Program-made: the position numbers and the translations under genes
NCBI RefSeq assembly: GCF_001865065.1
Contig: NZ_MJGN01000045.1
Location: 233,432 to 297,431 of the forward strand
Reading direction: 5' to 3'
Source of the DNA: Curtobacterium sp. MCBA15_008
Lineage (GTDB): Bacteria > Actinomycetota > Actinomycetes > Actinomycetales > Microbacteriaceae
DNA length: 64,000 nucleotides
Shown here: in pieces, positions 15,790-24,871 of the stretch
Position numbering within the stretch: position 1 is the stretch's first letter
How the letters are laid out: each line of letters opens with the position of its first letter
Notes under the pieces: model-generated
Told to the model about the DNA's origin: nothing
What the model saw: the letters and a program-made list of their open reading frames with translations, nothing else
The model's database searches: none

Positions 15790-15908
15790 CAGAGTTCTAA
15801 GATCTGGGCGGTGGATTGCAGCCGCAGGCAAGCGGCGATGGACATGACGATCCGGCAGCCTCAATTGAGGCGGGGTCGCTGTGCTCGTCATGAGACGGCG
15901 CGGCATCG

Positions 15909-15949
15909 GACTGGAGGCGCGGGGCGGGGCCGCCACGCGCCTCCAGTCC
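15909..15949. repeat. Palindromic repeat, right boundary of the lanthipeptide island
   Basis: Identical over 41 bases to the copy at 11541-11581 and in the same orientation. It lies nine bases beyond the stop codon of the GH31 gene, where it would act as that operon's terminator hairpin, and about 120 bases upstream of the lanthipeptide promoter. Confidence 0.9.
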
Positions 15950-15958
15950 GTCACACCG

Positions 15959-18370
15959 TCAGTTCGTACCGGGGTGGACGCTGCCCAGCAGCTCGACCAG
16001 TGCGGAGCGGAGCGCGACCGGCAGGTCGACGCTCTCGAGTTCGGCGATCCGGTCGGCGCGGGATGCGTCCCGCGCCACGACGGTCCACGCCTCGAGCTTC
16101 TCCGGGTTGCCGGACTGGGCGCGTTCGAGCAGGCGGCGTGCGCCGTCGCGCGCGTCGACGCCCACCGACGGTGGACCGGCCAGGGTGAGGGCGGCACCTG
16201 CTGCGGTGTCGACCTCGAGGTCGACCGAGAAGCGGTCCGCCCCCTGCGCGTCCACCGATTGTCCTGCTGCCGGGGCGGCGAGGAAGGTGACCCGCCAGTG
16301 CCGGTGGGCGGGGACGGACGTGCGGTCACCCTCGGCGGGGTGGACCCGGAAGACGGACTCGTCGGCATCCCACGACAGGCGGGTGGTGCAGACCGAGTCC
16401 GGGTCGTCCTCACGGTCCTCGACGAGGGTGAACGAGCCGGACGCCCCGGGAGCGACGAGCACCTCGAGCGACGTCGGGTTCGCCGTGGCGTCGACCTCGT
16501 CCTCCGAGGCGAGGGGCAGGATCCCGCCGCCGCGGAGGAGCACCGGGATGCCCTCGATGCCGCGGTGCAGGTCGACCCGGCGGTCGCCGGCGTAGGTGGT
16601 GCCGGTGAAGACGTCCGTCCACGTGCCGGGCGGCAGCCAGGCGCGGGCGCGACCGAGCAGTGACTCCGGGTCGCGCGGCTCGACGATCGGCGCGACGAGG
16701 AGCTCGCTGCCGAACGCGTACTCGTTCGGCACGCGGTACGCCTCGTCGCGGTGCGGCTCCAGGTGGTAGACCGGCCGGACCAGCGCGGTGCCGGCGGCGG
16801 CGCGGTGGTTCATCGTGTGGAGGTAGGGGACCAGGCGGTGGCGGAACCGCAGCGCCGCACCCATCGCGTCGCGGGCCTCGGCGGGGAAGGCCCACGGCTC
16901 CTTCCGGATGAACGGGTTGTTCGCGGAGTGCAGCCGCATGATCGGCGAGAACACCCCGAACTGCACCCACCGCGTCGCCAGCTCGTCGTCGCGGACACCG
17001 CGCGTGTGGCCGCCGATGTCGTGACTCCACCAGCCGTACCCGATGCTCGCGGCCGTCGCGGTGAACTCGGGCTGGAACGCCAGCGACGCCCACGAGACGA
17101 CCGCGTCGCCGGAGAACCCGACGGCGTAGCGGTGGCTGCCGGGGCCCGCGTAGCGCGAGAACGTCATGCCCGCGGCGCCGTCGCGGGCGGAGTCGAGCAT
17201 GTGGAAGTGGTTGAGCAGCCACAGCGGGTCGACGCCGGGCAGGTTCGTGGTGCGGCCCTGCTGCCAGTCGATCCACCAGAAGTCGACGCCCTGCTCCTCG
17301 AGGGGGTGGTGCAGGTCGGCGAAGTACGACCGGAGGAACGTCGGGTCGGTCGGGTCGAACGGGACGGCCTGCTCGGACGCGGGGTCGATTCCCATCGCCC
17401 GGGCGACGGCGGGGTAGGCGTCCTCGAACGCACGCACCCCGTCCGCCGGGTGGAGGTTCAGCGTGGTGCGCATCCCGCGACGGTGCAGCTCGCCCAGGAA
17501 GCCGGCGGGGTCGGGGAACAGCGACGGCTCCCACGAGTAGCCGGTCCAGCCGTTGCCGAAGCGCTCCGGGACGGATTCCACCCGGTGCCAGTCCATGTCG
17601 ATGACGGCGACCGAGAACGGCAGGTGCTCCTCGGCGAACCGGTCGACGAGCGCCAGGTACTCGGTGTCCGTGTACGGGTGGTACCGGCTCCACCAGTTGC
17701 CGAGCGCCCACCGCGGCAGGAGCGACGGTGCGCCGGAGACGGCGTGGAAGGCGTGCAGGGCGGCGTCGTAGTCGCGGCCGTACGCGAAGACGGTGACGTC
17801 GCGGCGGCCGGGTACCCGGGTGCCGATCCAGCCGTCGTCCGCGAACAGGAAGGACTCGGAGTCGTCGAGCACGGTGATGCCGTCCCGCGCGAGGATCCCC
17901 GACTCGAGCGGCATGCGGCCGTCGACGTCGTCGAGCGTCCGGCCGGTGCCGCCGAGGTCGCGGGGCTCCTGGCCCCAGCGCCACCGGTTGGCGTCCGGGC
18001 CGAGGGTCTCGACGGTGAAGCCGCCGGGGGAGAACGGGCGGCCGTCGTAGCGCAGGCGGGCGCGGGCGGTGGTGACGACGACGCCGGTGGCGCTGTCGGT
18101 GCCGGTGGCGTCCGGGCTTCCGGCGGCGTCCGTGCTGCCGGTCCGCTCGACCGTGAACGACGGCACCGGCAGGTCGCGCCGGAGCGCGAACGTCGAGGCG
18201 CGGTCCTCGAACCCGCCGTCGTCGCTCCACTCGACACGGAAGACCCCGTCGGCCAGCACGGTGACCCGCCAGTGGTCGCCGGTGATCGTGGCGGCCGGGT
18301 CGGCGGAGGGGGCCGACCCTGGGAAGGGGCGGATCACGTCCGCGGTGGTGTGGGTCTCGGTCGATGCCAT
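15959..18370 (-). CDS. Glycoside hydrolase family 31 (alpha-glucosidase/xylosidase type)
   Basis: 803 residues. The likely nucleophile Asp is in FWWIDWQQG (about residue 365) and the acid/base Asp in AVGFSGDAVVSW (about 420), followed by GWWSHDIGGHTRG, a conserved GH31 substrate-pocket segment. No signal peptide is seen, so it probably cleaves imported alpha-linked oligosaccharides in the cytoplasm. Its ATG at 18370 overlaps the permease stop (TGATG). Substrate cannot be read from sequence; the W-Q-Q-G variant differs from the common D-M-N-E sequence. Confidence 0.88.
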   Translation of the reverse strand: MASTETHTTADVIRPFPGSAPSADPAATITGDHWRVTVLADGVFRVEWSDDGGFEDRASTFALRRDLPVPSFTVERTGSTDAAGSPDATGTDSATGVVVTTARARLRYDGRPFSPGGFTVETLGPDANRWRWGQEPRDLGGTGRTLDDVDGRMPLESGILARDGITVLDDSESFLFADDGWIGTRVPGRRDVTVFAYGRDYDAALHAFHAVSGAPSLLPRWALGNWWSRYHPYTDTEYLALVDRFAEEHLPFSVAVIDMDWHRVESVPERFGNGWTGYSWEPSLFPDPAGFLGELHRRGMRTTLNLHPADGVRAFEDAYPAVARAMGIDPASEQAVPFDPTDPTFLRSYFADLHHPLEEQGVDFWWIDWQQGRTTNLPGVDPLWLLNHFHMLDSARDGAAGMTFSRYAGPGSHRYAVGFSGDAVVSWASLAFQPEFTATAASIGYGWWSHDIGGHTRGVRDDELATRWVQFGVFSPIMRLHSANNPFIRKEPWAFPAEARDAMGAALRFRHRLVPYLHTMNHRAAAGTALVRPVYHLEPHRDEAYRVPNEYAFGSELLVAPIVEPRDPESLLGRARAWLPPGTWTDVFTGTTYAGDRRVDLHRGIEGIPVLLRGGGILPLASEDEVDATANPTSLEVLVAPGASGSFTLVEDREDDPDSVCTTRLSWDADESVFRVHPAEGDRTSVPAHRHWRVTFLAAPAAGQSVDAQGADRFSVDLEVDTAAGAALTLAGPPSVGVDARDGARRLLERAQSGNPEKLEAWTVVARDASRADRIAELESVDLPVALRSALVELLGSVHPGTN

Positions 18371-19275
18371 CAGTTCTTCACCGCTCCCTGGGTCACACCC
18401 GAGATCACCCAGCGCTGGGCGAACAGGTACACGATGATCGTCGGCGCCATCGCCATCAGGTACGAGGCGAACGCGACGTTGTAGTTCGTGCCGAACTTGC
18501 TCTGGAAGATGTTCTGCACGACCGGCAGCGTCTGCAACGTCGGGTCTGCGGTGATGAGCGACGGCAGCATGAAGTCGTTCCACGACGCCAGGAAGGCGAA
18601 GATGCCGACCGTGGCGTTCATCGGCGCGAGCAGCGGCAGGATGATCTGCCAGAAGATCTGCCACGTGCTCGCCCCGTCGATGCGGGCGCTCTCCTCGAGC
18701 TCGACCGGGATGGACCGGAGGTACGCCGAGTAGAGCAGCACGCTGAACGACAGTTGGAACATGGCGTGCAGGATCCCGACGCCGATCGGGTTGTCGAGGC
18801 CGAGCTGCGCGGTGAGCTTGATCTGCGGCAGGGCGATGACCGGGAACGGCAGGAACATCGCCGCGAGCAGGTACACGAACGAGAAGCGGAAGAACCGCTT
18901 GTGCCAGTTCCGCACGATCGCGTACGAGGCGAACGAGCTGAGGAGCAGCGTCGCGACGACGGTGAGCGCGGCGACGCCGACCGAGACCGAGAACGAGACG
19001 GGGAAGCGAGTCAGCTGCCACGCCTCGACGAAGCTCGCCGGGTTGAACGGCGCGGGCAGGGACAGGGCGTTGCCGTCGACCGACTGCGCGCTCGTCTTGA
19101 ACGCCATCGCCACGGTCACGTAGAGCGGGACGAGGACGGTCAGGGACGCGACCGCGAGCAGGATCGTCAGCGGCCAGTTCGGTCGGCCGAGCCGGCGCCG
19201 ACGGACCGGCCGGTCGTCGTCGTCGTCGCGGCCGCTGGGGACGGTGGTCTGGGTTCGGGTGTCGACGGCGGTCAT
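18370..19275 (-). CDS. Carbohydrate ABC transporter permease (MalG type)
   Basis: 301 residues. An Arg/Asp-rich cytoplasmic tail is followed by about six membrane helices; the EAA loop is ESARIDGASTWQIFWQIILP. Overlaps both neighbours (ATGA with the upstream permease, TGATG with the GH31 gene). Works with the permease at 19272-20228 and the binding protein at 20258-21565. No ATPase gene is present, suggesting use of a shared ATPase. Confidence 0.87.
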   Translation of the reverse strand: MTAVDTRTQTTVPSGRDDDDDRPVRRRRLGRPNWPLTILLAVASLTVLVPLYVTVAMAFKTSAQSVDGNALSLPAPFNPASFVEAWQLTRFPVSFSVSVGVAALTVVATLLLSSFASYAIVRNWHKRFFRFSFVYLLAAMFLPFPVIALPQIKLTAQLGLDNPIGVGILHAMFQLSFSVLLYSAYLRSIPVELEESARIDGASTWQIFWQIILPLLAPMNATVGIFAFLASWNDFMLPSLITADPTLQTLPVVQNIFQSKFGTNYNVAFASYLMAMAPTIIVYLFAQRWVISGVTQGAVKN

Positions 19276-20228
19276 GCGAGTCGCAGGTTCCTTCCACGGG
19301 TCGCCGCGAGCTGCAGCACGGAGATGAGGACGGTGATGATGAAGAAGACGGTCGCGTTCGCCATCTGGTAGGCGTAGTCGCCGCCGGTGAAGCCGCTGAA
19401 GATCGTCATCGCGACGCTGCTCGTCGCGGTGCCGGGGCCGCCGCCGGTCAGGCCGACGATGACGTCGTACGCGCCGAGGTAGCCCTTCACGCCGAGCACC
19501 GTGTTGATCACGATGAACCCGCTGATGAGCGGCAGCGTGATCGAGCGGAGCTGCTTCCACGCGCCGGCGCCGTCGAGCGCGCTCGCCTCGTACAGGTCGT
19601 TCGGGATCGACGTGAGCCCCGCGGTGTAGACGAGGAGCGCACCGGGCACTGTCTGCCAGGCCGAGACGATCACGATCGACAGCCAGGCGAGGTTCGGGTC
19701 GCCCAGGATGCTCTGCTCGAGGGGCCCGAAGCCGACCGAGGTGGCCAACGCGGGGAGCGTGTTCGAGAAGAGGTAGTTGAAGACGTACGCCACGACGATG
19801 CCGGAGACGACCATCGGGATCACGAACACCGAGCGGAGCCCGGCGGCGTACTTGACCTTCTTCGTCAGGCCGATCGCCAGGGCCAGCGCGATGACCTGCG
19901 TGACGACGACCGTGACGAGCGCGAACCCGAGCGTAAACCCGTACGACGCGAGGATCGACGGGTCGGACACGAGCGCCTTGTAGTTCTCGAACCCGAGGAA
20001 GTGCCACGCGCCGAAGCCGAGGTAGTCGGTGAAGCTGTAGAAGATGCCGACGCACGCGGGAGCGACGACGAAGGCGGTGAACAGCACGAGCGCCGGCACC
20101 ACGAAGAAGTAGTACATCCGCTCGGTGCGGTGCAGCGAACCGACGCGTCGGTGCACGCGTGTGGCCGCCGTGGCCGCGCCGGGTGCCGGCTGGTCGGTCT
20201 CGCCAGCGAGAGGGGTCTGCATGGTCAT
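19272..20228 (-). CDS. Carbohydrate ABC transporter permease (MalF type)
   Basis: 318 residues with about six membrane helices (MYYFFVVPALVLFTAFVVAP is the first) and the EAA motif EASALDGAGAWKQLRSITLP. AGGAG lies five bases before the ATG at 20228, which supports that start over the ATG two codons later. Second gene of the GH31 operon, 29 bases after the binding protein gene. Confidence 0.87.
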   Translation of the reverse strand: MTMQTPLAGETDQPAPGAATAATRVHRRVGSLHRTERMYYFFVVPALVLFTAFVVAPACVGIFYSFTDYLGFGAWHFLGFENYKALVSDPSILASYGFTLGFALVTVVVTQVIALALAIGLTKKVKYAAGLRSVFVIPMVVSGIVVAYVFNYLFSNTLPALATSVGFGPLEQSILGDPNLAWLSIVIVSAWQTVPGALLVYTAGLTSIPNDLYEASALDGAGAWKQLRSITLPLISGFIVINTVLGVKGYLGAYDVIVGLTGGGPGTATSSVAMTIFSGFTGGDYAYQMANATVFFIITVLISVLQLAATRGRNLRLA

Positions 20229-20257
20229 GATCGCTCCTGGGGTCCTGGTCGCCGGGC

Positions 20258-21565
20258 TCAGACCGTCGCCGACCGGCCAGCGAGCCGCCGCCAGTCCGCG
20301 TCGAGTCGCCGCAGCATCGAGGTGAAGTCACCGCTCCGGATCGCCGACTGCAGGTAGTTGCCGAGCGGGATGGAGGTCGGGATGAAGGTGCCGGCGCCCT
20401 GGTAGAACGCGGCGTCGTCGACGTACTGCTGCAGGCCCGCGAGTCGCTCGTCGGTCTGCGGCGGTGCGCCCTTCCGGGTGGAGTAGGCGAGGTTGTCGCG
20501 GTTGTACGCGTCGATGACCTCGTCCTGCATGAGGAACTCGACGAGCTCGTGGGCCTGGTCGACGTGACCGCTGGCCTCCGGGATCCAGAGCCCGAGGTCG
20601 ACGTTCACCCGGGCCTTCCGGTCGGCGGGGTCGTTCGAGACGGGGAGGGCGAAGGTGCCGACTTCGAGCTTGTCGTCGATGAGCGCGATCTGCCCGAGCG
20701 CCCACGGCCCCTGCAGGTACATCGCGGCCTTGCCCTGCCCGAACGCCAGGTTGCCGTCGGCGTACGACCGGGTCGCGTGGTCCGGGTTGAAGAACGACGA
20801 GATGGTCTTCGCGCGTTCCATCGGCACCGCGAAGGTCTTCTCGAACGACACCTCGGAGTCCGGCCCGACGTCCGCGCCGATGGTCTTCATCTTCCGGAAG
20901 AACTCGCCGGTGTCGACGAGGCTGCCCACCGAGTAGTCGAAGAGGCCCTGCCAGAGCGTCCACGTGTCACGGTCGGTCGCGTAGACCGGCGTGATGCCCG
21001 CCTTCTGCAACTCGGTGCACACGTCGACGAACTCGTGCCAGGTCGTCGGGACCGGCAGGCCGTGGTCCGCGAAGATCTTCTTGTTGTAGATGACACCGGC
21101 TGCGGCCAACGAGTACGGCAGCACGCTGACGCGGCCGGGGTACTTCGCGTACTGGTCGCCGAGCGACGCGATGCTCGGCCGGATCCGATCGGCGGACGGC
21201 AGCCCACTGAGGTCGCGGAGCACACCGCGCTCGACGTAGCGGGCGAGTTCGAGGTTGTCGTTGAAGCACCCGACGTCGGCCGGCTGTCCGCGGACGAACT
21301 GCGGTGCGATCGCCGTGGTGCTGTCGTGGACCACGGAGAGGCCGGCGTGCTCGCGTTCGAACCGGCGGAGGAGCTTGTCGAAGTAGGCGATCACCTCCTG
21401 CTTCTGCTCGTAGAAACGCAGCGTGGTGCCGCCCGCAGCGGCCTGGCCGGGTGTCGCGCACCCCGCCAACGCCAACGTGCCGAGTGCGATCCCACCTGCC
21501 GCCCCGGCGAGGAACCCCCGCCGTCCGAGCGTCGTCCCGATGGTTCCTGTCCTGCTGCCGACCAT
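20258..21565 (-). CDS. Tat-type solute-binding lipoprotein of the GH31 operon
   Basis: 435 residues. The signal peptide has a twin-arginine-like GRRGFLAG followed by a hydrophobic stretch and the lipobox LALAGC, indicating a possibly Tat-exported lipoprotein. The mature part matches family 1 sugar-binding proteins (VIYNKKIFADHGLPVPTTWHEF). The ATG at 21565 was chosen over 21601 because GAGGGAG lies six bases upstream and because the operon promoter at 21601-21629 would start transcription inside the longer form. Confidence 0.87.
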   Translation of the reverse strand: MVGSRTGTIGTTLGRRGFLAGAAGGIALGTLALAGCATPGQAAAGGTTLRFYEQKQEVIAYFDKLLRRFEREHAGLSVVHDSTTAIAPQFVRGQPADVGCFNDNLELARYVERGVLRDLSGLPSADRIRPSIASLGDQYAKYPGRVSVLPYSLAAAGVIYNKKIFADHGLPVPTTWHEFVDVCTELQKAGITPVYATDRDTWTLWQGLFDYSVGSLVDTGEFFRKMKTIGADVGPDSEVSFEKTFAVPMERAKTISSFFNPDHATRSYADGNLAFGQGKAAMYLQGPWALGQIALIDDKLEVGTFALPVSNDPADRKARVNVDLGLWIPEASGHVDQAHELVEFLMQDEVIDAYNRDNLAYSTRKGAPPQTDERLAGLQQYVDDAAFYQGAGTFIPTSIPLGNYLQSAIRSGDFTSMLRRLDADWRRLAGRSATV

Positions 21566-21600
21566 TGCTGCTCCCTCGTGCGCTCCCTCGCGCGTGGTCA

Positions 21601-21629
21601 TGTTTACAGCGCTGGAAACCGCAAGTCAA
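21601..21629 (-). promoter_or_regulatory. GH31 operon promoter with LacI-type operator
   Basis: On the minus strand TTGACT (21629-21624), a 17-nt spacer and TAAACA (21606-21601). The near-palindrome GTTTACAGCGCTGGAAAC (21602-21619) with central AGCGCT lies in the spacer and overlaps the -10. This is the classical arrangement for LacI-family repression. The LacI gene at 10517 is the only LacI family gene in the window. Confidence 0.65.
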
Positions 21630-21640
21630 CGTTGTAATCC

Positions 21641-21660
21641 GGACAGGAGGCGCGGTGCGC
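21641..21660. repeat. Isolated left arm of the palindromic repeat
   Basis: GGACAGGAGGCGCGGTGCGC matches the left arm of the dispersed palindrome, but the right arm is absent. It looks like a decayed copy between the divergently oriented GH31 operon promoter and the end of the hydrolase gene. Confidence 0.5.
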
Positions 21661-21706
21661 GTCGATCTCGCCGCTGCGGTCCGTACCAGGGTCGCGCCCG
21701 ACGGGC

Positions 21707-22549
21707 TCATCGCGACGGGCGCTCCTGCCCCGCGTCCGCCATCCCGAGACCACCGAGCTCGAGCCAGTCGCCGAGGAGTGCCCCGACGAGCCCCGGCCGC
21801 TCGTGGGGCAGCGCGTGCCCCGCATCGGCGACCGTGACCACGGTGGCGTGCGGGTACACGTCGCCGTCACCGAGCCGCTCCTGCCGCTCCCACCCGACCC
21901 AGTGGTCGCGGCGGCCGGACAGCACGAGCACGGGCGCGTCGACCACCACGGCGTCGGGGTCGGCGGCGTGCGGTCCCGTCGTGATCGCGCGCTCCAGGGT
22001 CTCGTCGTCGACGGTGCCGCCCGCGGGCGCGACGGCGGTCCGGAACCGTTCGAGCGTCGCCGCGGTCCGGACGACGAAGTATCCCTCGTACTCGGCACGC
22101 CGGTCGTCGTCGAGCTGCGCCGAGACGCCGTCGTCCCGCACCACCGCGGACGCGGCCGGACGCAGCTCGCCGGGCACGACCGTGCAGATCAGCGCGAGGC
22201 CGGCGACGCGGTCCGGGTGCCGGGCGGCGACCGCGCGGGCGAAGTGGCCGCCGTAGGAGTGCCCGAGCAGCAGGAACGGCCCGTGCGGCACCTCGGTGTC
22301 GAGCAGCCGGTCGACGGCGTCGAGCACGTCCTCCGCCGACCGGAACCCGCTCGACGGGCGTGAGTCGCCGTGGCCGGGCAGGTCGACGTACACCGCACGG
22401 ACACCTCGGTCGGCGAGCACCGGCTCGAGGAACCCGCGCACCTCGACGCGCGACGAGTACGCGCCGTGGAAGGCGAGGAGCGGGATGCCGCTCCCCGAGG
22501 TGTCGTACGCCAGCGATGCCGACGGCCCGATCACGACCTGACTCGTCAT
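21707..22549 (-). CDS. Alpha/beta hydrolase
   Basis: 280 residues. The nucleophile elbow is LLLGHSYGGH (Ser), the acid is in LVLSGRRDHWVG and the His in VADAGHALPHE, a complete triad. The oxyanion-side motif is LLAFHGAYSSR. Likely an esterase or similar hydrolase; substrate unknown. The ATG at 22549 was used; an ATG at 22558 (three residues longer) sits closer to a GGGGAGGA ribosome site. Convergent with nothing immediate and divergent from the MetE-like gene. Confidence 0.82.
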   Translation of the reverse strand: MTSQVVIGPSASLAYDTSGSGIPLLAFHGAYSSRVEVRGFLEPVLADRGVRAVYVDLPGHGDSRPSSGFRSAEDVLDAVDRLLDTEVPHGPFLLLGHSYGGHFARAVAARHPDRVAGLALICTVVPGELRPAASAVVRDDGVSAQLDDDRRAEYEGYFVVRTAATLERFRTAVAPAGGTVDDETLERAITTGPHAADPDAVVVDAPVLVLSGRRDHWVGWERQERLGDGDVYPHATVVTVADAGHALPHERPGLVGALLGDWLELGGLGMADAGQERPSR

Positions 22550-22628
22550 GGCGCCCATGGTCCTCCCCGCCCGAGGCGGCGTCCGCCCGCAGCCGCACCA
22601 CCTGATTCCGCCCCGGTACCATCGACGG

Positions 22629-23741
22629 ATGCGCCAGCACCCGCCGTTCCGCGCCGACGTCGTCGGCAGCTTCCTCCGCCCCGACACCGTGAAGGAGGCC
22701 CGCAGCGCGGTCGCCGAGGGCCGCATCGACGCCGGCGCGCTCCGCTCCGTCGAGGACGACGCGATCCGCGCCCTGATGGACGCCCAGAAGGCAGCGGGGT
22801 TGCAGCTCGCGACCGACGGCGAAGCCCGCCGGGCGTGGTGGCACCTCGACTTCTGGGGTGGTCTCGCGGGCGTCGAGGTCGTCGAGCTCGACCACGGCAT
22901 CGCGTTCCAGGGCGTCACCACCACGCCGAAGGGCATGCGCGTGACCGGCCCGGTGTCGTTCCCCGCGGACCACCCCTTCGTCGCCGACGCCGCGTTCGTC
23001 GTCGCCCAGGCAGCCGAGCGTGGCGTGACCGCGAAGTTCACGATCCCGGCGCCGACGGTCTTCGACTTCCGGCTCGACGCCGACCAGATCCGCACCGACC
23101 ACTACGCCGACCGCGACGCCATCACCGAGGACCTGGTGCAGGCGTACCGCGACGCGATCGCCGCGCTGTACGCCGCCGGTGTGCGGTACCTGCAGCTCGA
23201 CGACACCGCCTGGGCGTACGCCTGCTCGGACGCCGAGATGGCGAAGGCGCGTGAGCGGGGGATCGACACGGACGGCATCGCCGCGCGGTTCTCGTCGATC
23301 ATCCGACGCGTGCTCGACGGCCGTCCGGAGGACCTCGTCGTCACGACGCACGTCTGCCGCGGCAACTTCCGCTCGACGTGGATCGCGTCCGGCGGGTACG
23401 AGCCGGTCGCCGAGGAACTGCTCGGCAACACCGGCTACGACGGGTTCTTCCTGGAGTACGACAGCGACCGCGCGGGCGGCTTCGAACCGCTGCGGTTCCT
23501 GCCCGCGGGTGAGCAGGTCGTGGTACTCGGGCTCATCACCTCGAAGACCGGCGAGCTGGAGGACCCGGCCGTCATCGAGCAGCGCATCCGCGACGCCGCC
23601 GAGTACGCCCCGATCGAGCAGCTCGCGCTCAGCCCGCAGTGCGGGTTCGCCTCCACCGAGGAGGGCAACGTCCTCTCCGAGGACGAGCAGTGGGCGAAGG
23701 TCCGCAGCGTGGTCGACATCGCGAGGCGCGTCTGGTCGTAG
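22629..23741 (+). CDS. MetE C-terminal-like (cobalamin-independent) methyltransferase
   Basis: 370 residues, corresponding to the catalytic C-terminal half of MetE, as in YxjG/YxjH-type proteins. It begins FRADVVGSFLRP; candidate zinc ligands are in TTHVCRGNFRS (His, Cys) and SPQCGFAST (Cys). A substrate-binding segment is QLDDTAWAYACSDAEMAK. It probably transfers methyl groups to homocysteine or a related thiol. TACCAT ends six bases before the ATG, so the mRNA is probably leaderless and has no room for a riboswitch. Confidence 0.85.
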   Translation: MRQHPPFRADVVGSFLRPDTVKEARSAVAEGRIDAGALRSVEDDAIRALMDAQKAAGLQLATDGEARRAWWHLDFWGGLAGVEVVELDHGIAFQGVTTTPKGMRVTGPVSFPADHPFVADAAFVVAQAAERGVTAKFTIPAPTVFDFRLDADQIRTDHYADRDAITEDLVQAYRDAIAALYAAGVRYLQLDDTAWAYACSDAEMAKARERGIDTDGIAARFSSIIRRVLDGRPEDLVVTTHVCRGNFRSTWIASGGYEPVAEELLGNTGYDGFFLEYDSDRAGGFEPLRFLPAGEQVVVLGLITSKTGELEDPAVIEQRIRDAAEYAPIEQLALSPQCGFASTEEGNVLSEDEQWAKVRSVVDIARRVWS

Positions 23742-23754
23742 ACGGACCCGAGAG

Positions 23755-23800
23755 CGGACGGGAGGCGCGGGGCGGGCCCGCACCGCGCCTCCCGTCCGTC
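23755..23800. repeat. Dispersed GC-rich palindromic repeat
   Basis: Arms CGGACGGGAGGCGCGG and CCGCGCCTCCCGTCCG flank a GGCGGGCCCG loop region. Lies directly after the MetE-like gene stop and before the aldo/keto reductase, so it can terminate the former. Confidence 0.85.
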
Positions 23801-23823
23801 ATCCGCTAGCGTCGACGACGGCC

Positions 23824-24852
23824 ATGTCCCCGACCCCGGATCGAGCAACGATGCCTGACGTCCACCTGCCTGCCGACGACCGCTACGAGCGCCTCCCGTA
23901 CGAGCGCGTGGGGAAGAGCGGCCTGCTGCTGCCGCGGATCTCCCTCGGCCTCTGGAACAACTTCGGGACGGACCGCGCGCTCACGACGCAGCGCGACATC
24001 CTGCTGCACGCGTTCGACCGCGGGGTCACCCACTTCGACCTCGCGAACAACTACGGCCCCCCGCCCGGCGCGGCCGAGGAGCAGTTCGGCCGCGTCCTCG
24101 AGTCGGACCTGCGTCCGTTCCGCGACGAACTCGTGGTGTCGACGAAGGCCGGCTACGACATGTGGCCCGGCCCGTACGGCAACGGGGGCTCCCGCAAGTA
24201 CATGCTCGCCTCGCTCGACCAGTCCCTCGGTCGCATGGGCCTGGACTACGTCGACGTCTTCTACTCGCACCGTCCGGACCCAGAGACGCCGATCGAGGAG
24301 ACGGTCAGCGCCCTCGTGACCGCAGTCCGGTCCGGCAAGGCGTTGTACGTCGGCATCTCGAACTACGACCCGGCCCAGACCCGCGCCGCGGCCGAGGCCC
24401 TGGCCGCCGAGAACATCCACCTGCTCATGAACCAGCCGCGCTACAACATGTTCGACCGCGTCCCCGAGGACGGCCTCTTCGACGAGCTGACCCGGCTCGG
24501 CACCGGCGCGATCGTGTTCTCGCCGCTCGCCGGCGGCCTGCTGACCGACCGCTACCTCGACGGCTCGGTGCCGGTCGGGTCGCGTGCCGCCGAGGGCCGC
24601 TGGTTCACCGCTGAGCGCATCGACGACGAGTACCTGACCACGGCGCGGGCGCTGAACGACATCGCGGCGGCGCGCGGGCAGACCCTCGCGCAGCTCGCGA
24701 TCACGTGGGTGCTCCGCCAGCCCGCGGTCACCTCGGCACTGGTCGGCGCCTCGAGCGTGCGGCAGCTGGACGGCACGCTCGACGCGCTGTCGGGTGCGCC
24801 GCTGTCGGACGAGGAACTCACCGCCATCGACGCGCTGGTGCCGCGCGGCTGA
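23824..24852 (+). CDS. Aldo/keto reductase, YghZ-like
   Basis: 342 residues. The catalytic tetrad is visible: Asp and Tyr in HFDLANNYGPPPG, Lys in VSTKAGYDMWPGPYG and His in VFYSHRPDPETP. The length and the PPG insert match the YghZ/L-glyceraldehyde-3-phosphate reductase branch, which detoxifies aldehydes with NADPH. The ATG at 23824 follows a TAGCGT hexamer; an ATG at 23851 is an alternative start. Confidence 0.87.
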   Translation: MSPTPDRATMPDVHLPADDRYERLPYERVGKSGLLLPRISLGLWNNFGTDRALTTQRDILLHAFDRGVTHFDLANNYGPPPGAAEEQFGRVLESDLRPFRDELVVSTKAGYDMWPGPYGNGGSRKYMLASLDQSLGRMGLDYVDVFYSHRPDPETPIEETVSALVTAVRSGKALYVGISNYDPAQTRAAAEALAAENIHLLMNQPRYNMFDRVPEDGLFDELTRLGTGAIVFSPLAGGLLTDRYLDGSVPVGSRAAEGRWFTAERIDDEYLTTARALNDIAAARGQTLAQLAITWVLRQPAVTSALVGASSVRQLDGTLDALSGAPLSDEELTAIDALVPRG

Positions 24853-24871
24853 GCGAGGCCATGATGGTGCC

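Noticed and set aside
15959-19297. One fused 1,112-residue GH31 protein
   Set aside because: The upstream 300 residues are an out-of-frame reading of the permease gene; the ATG at 18370 coupled to the permease stop is the natural start.
22560-22629. Riboswitch upstream of the MetE-like gene
   Set aside because: A TACCAT -10 element six bases before the ATG leaves no leader to hold an aptamer.
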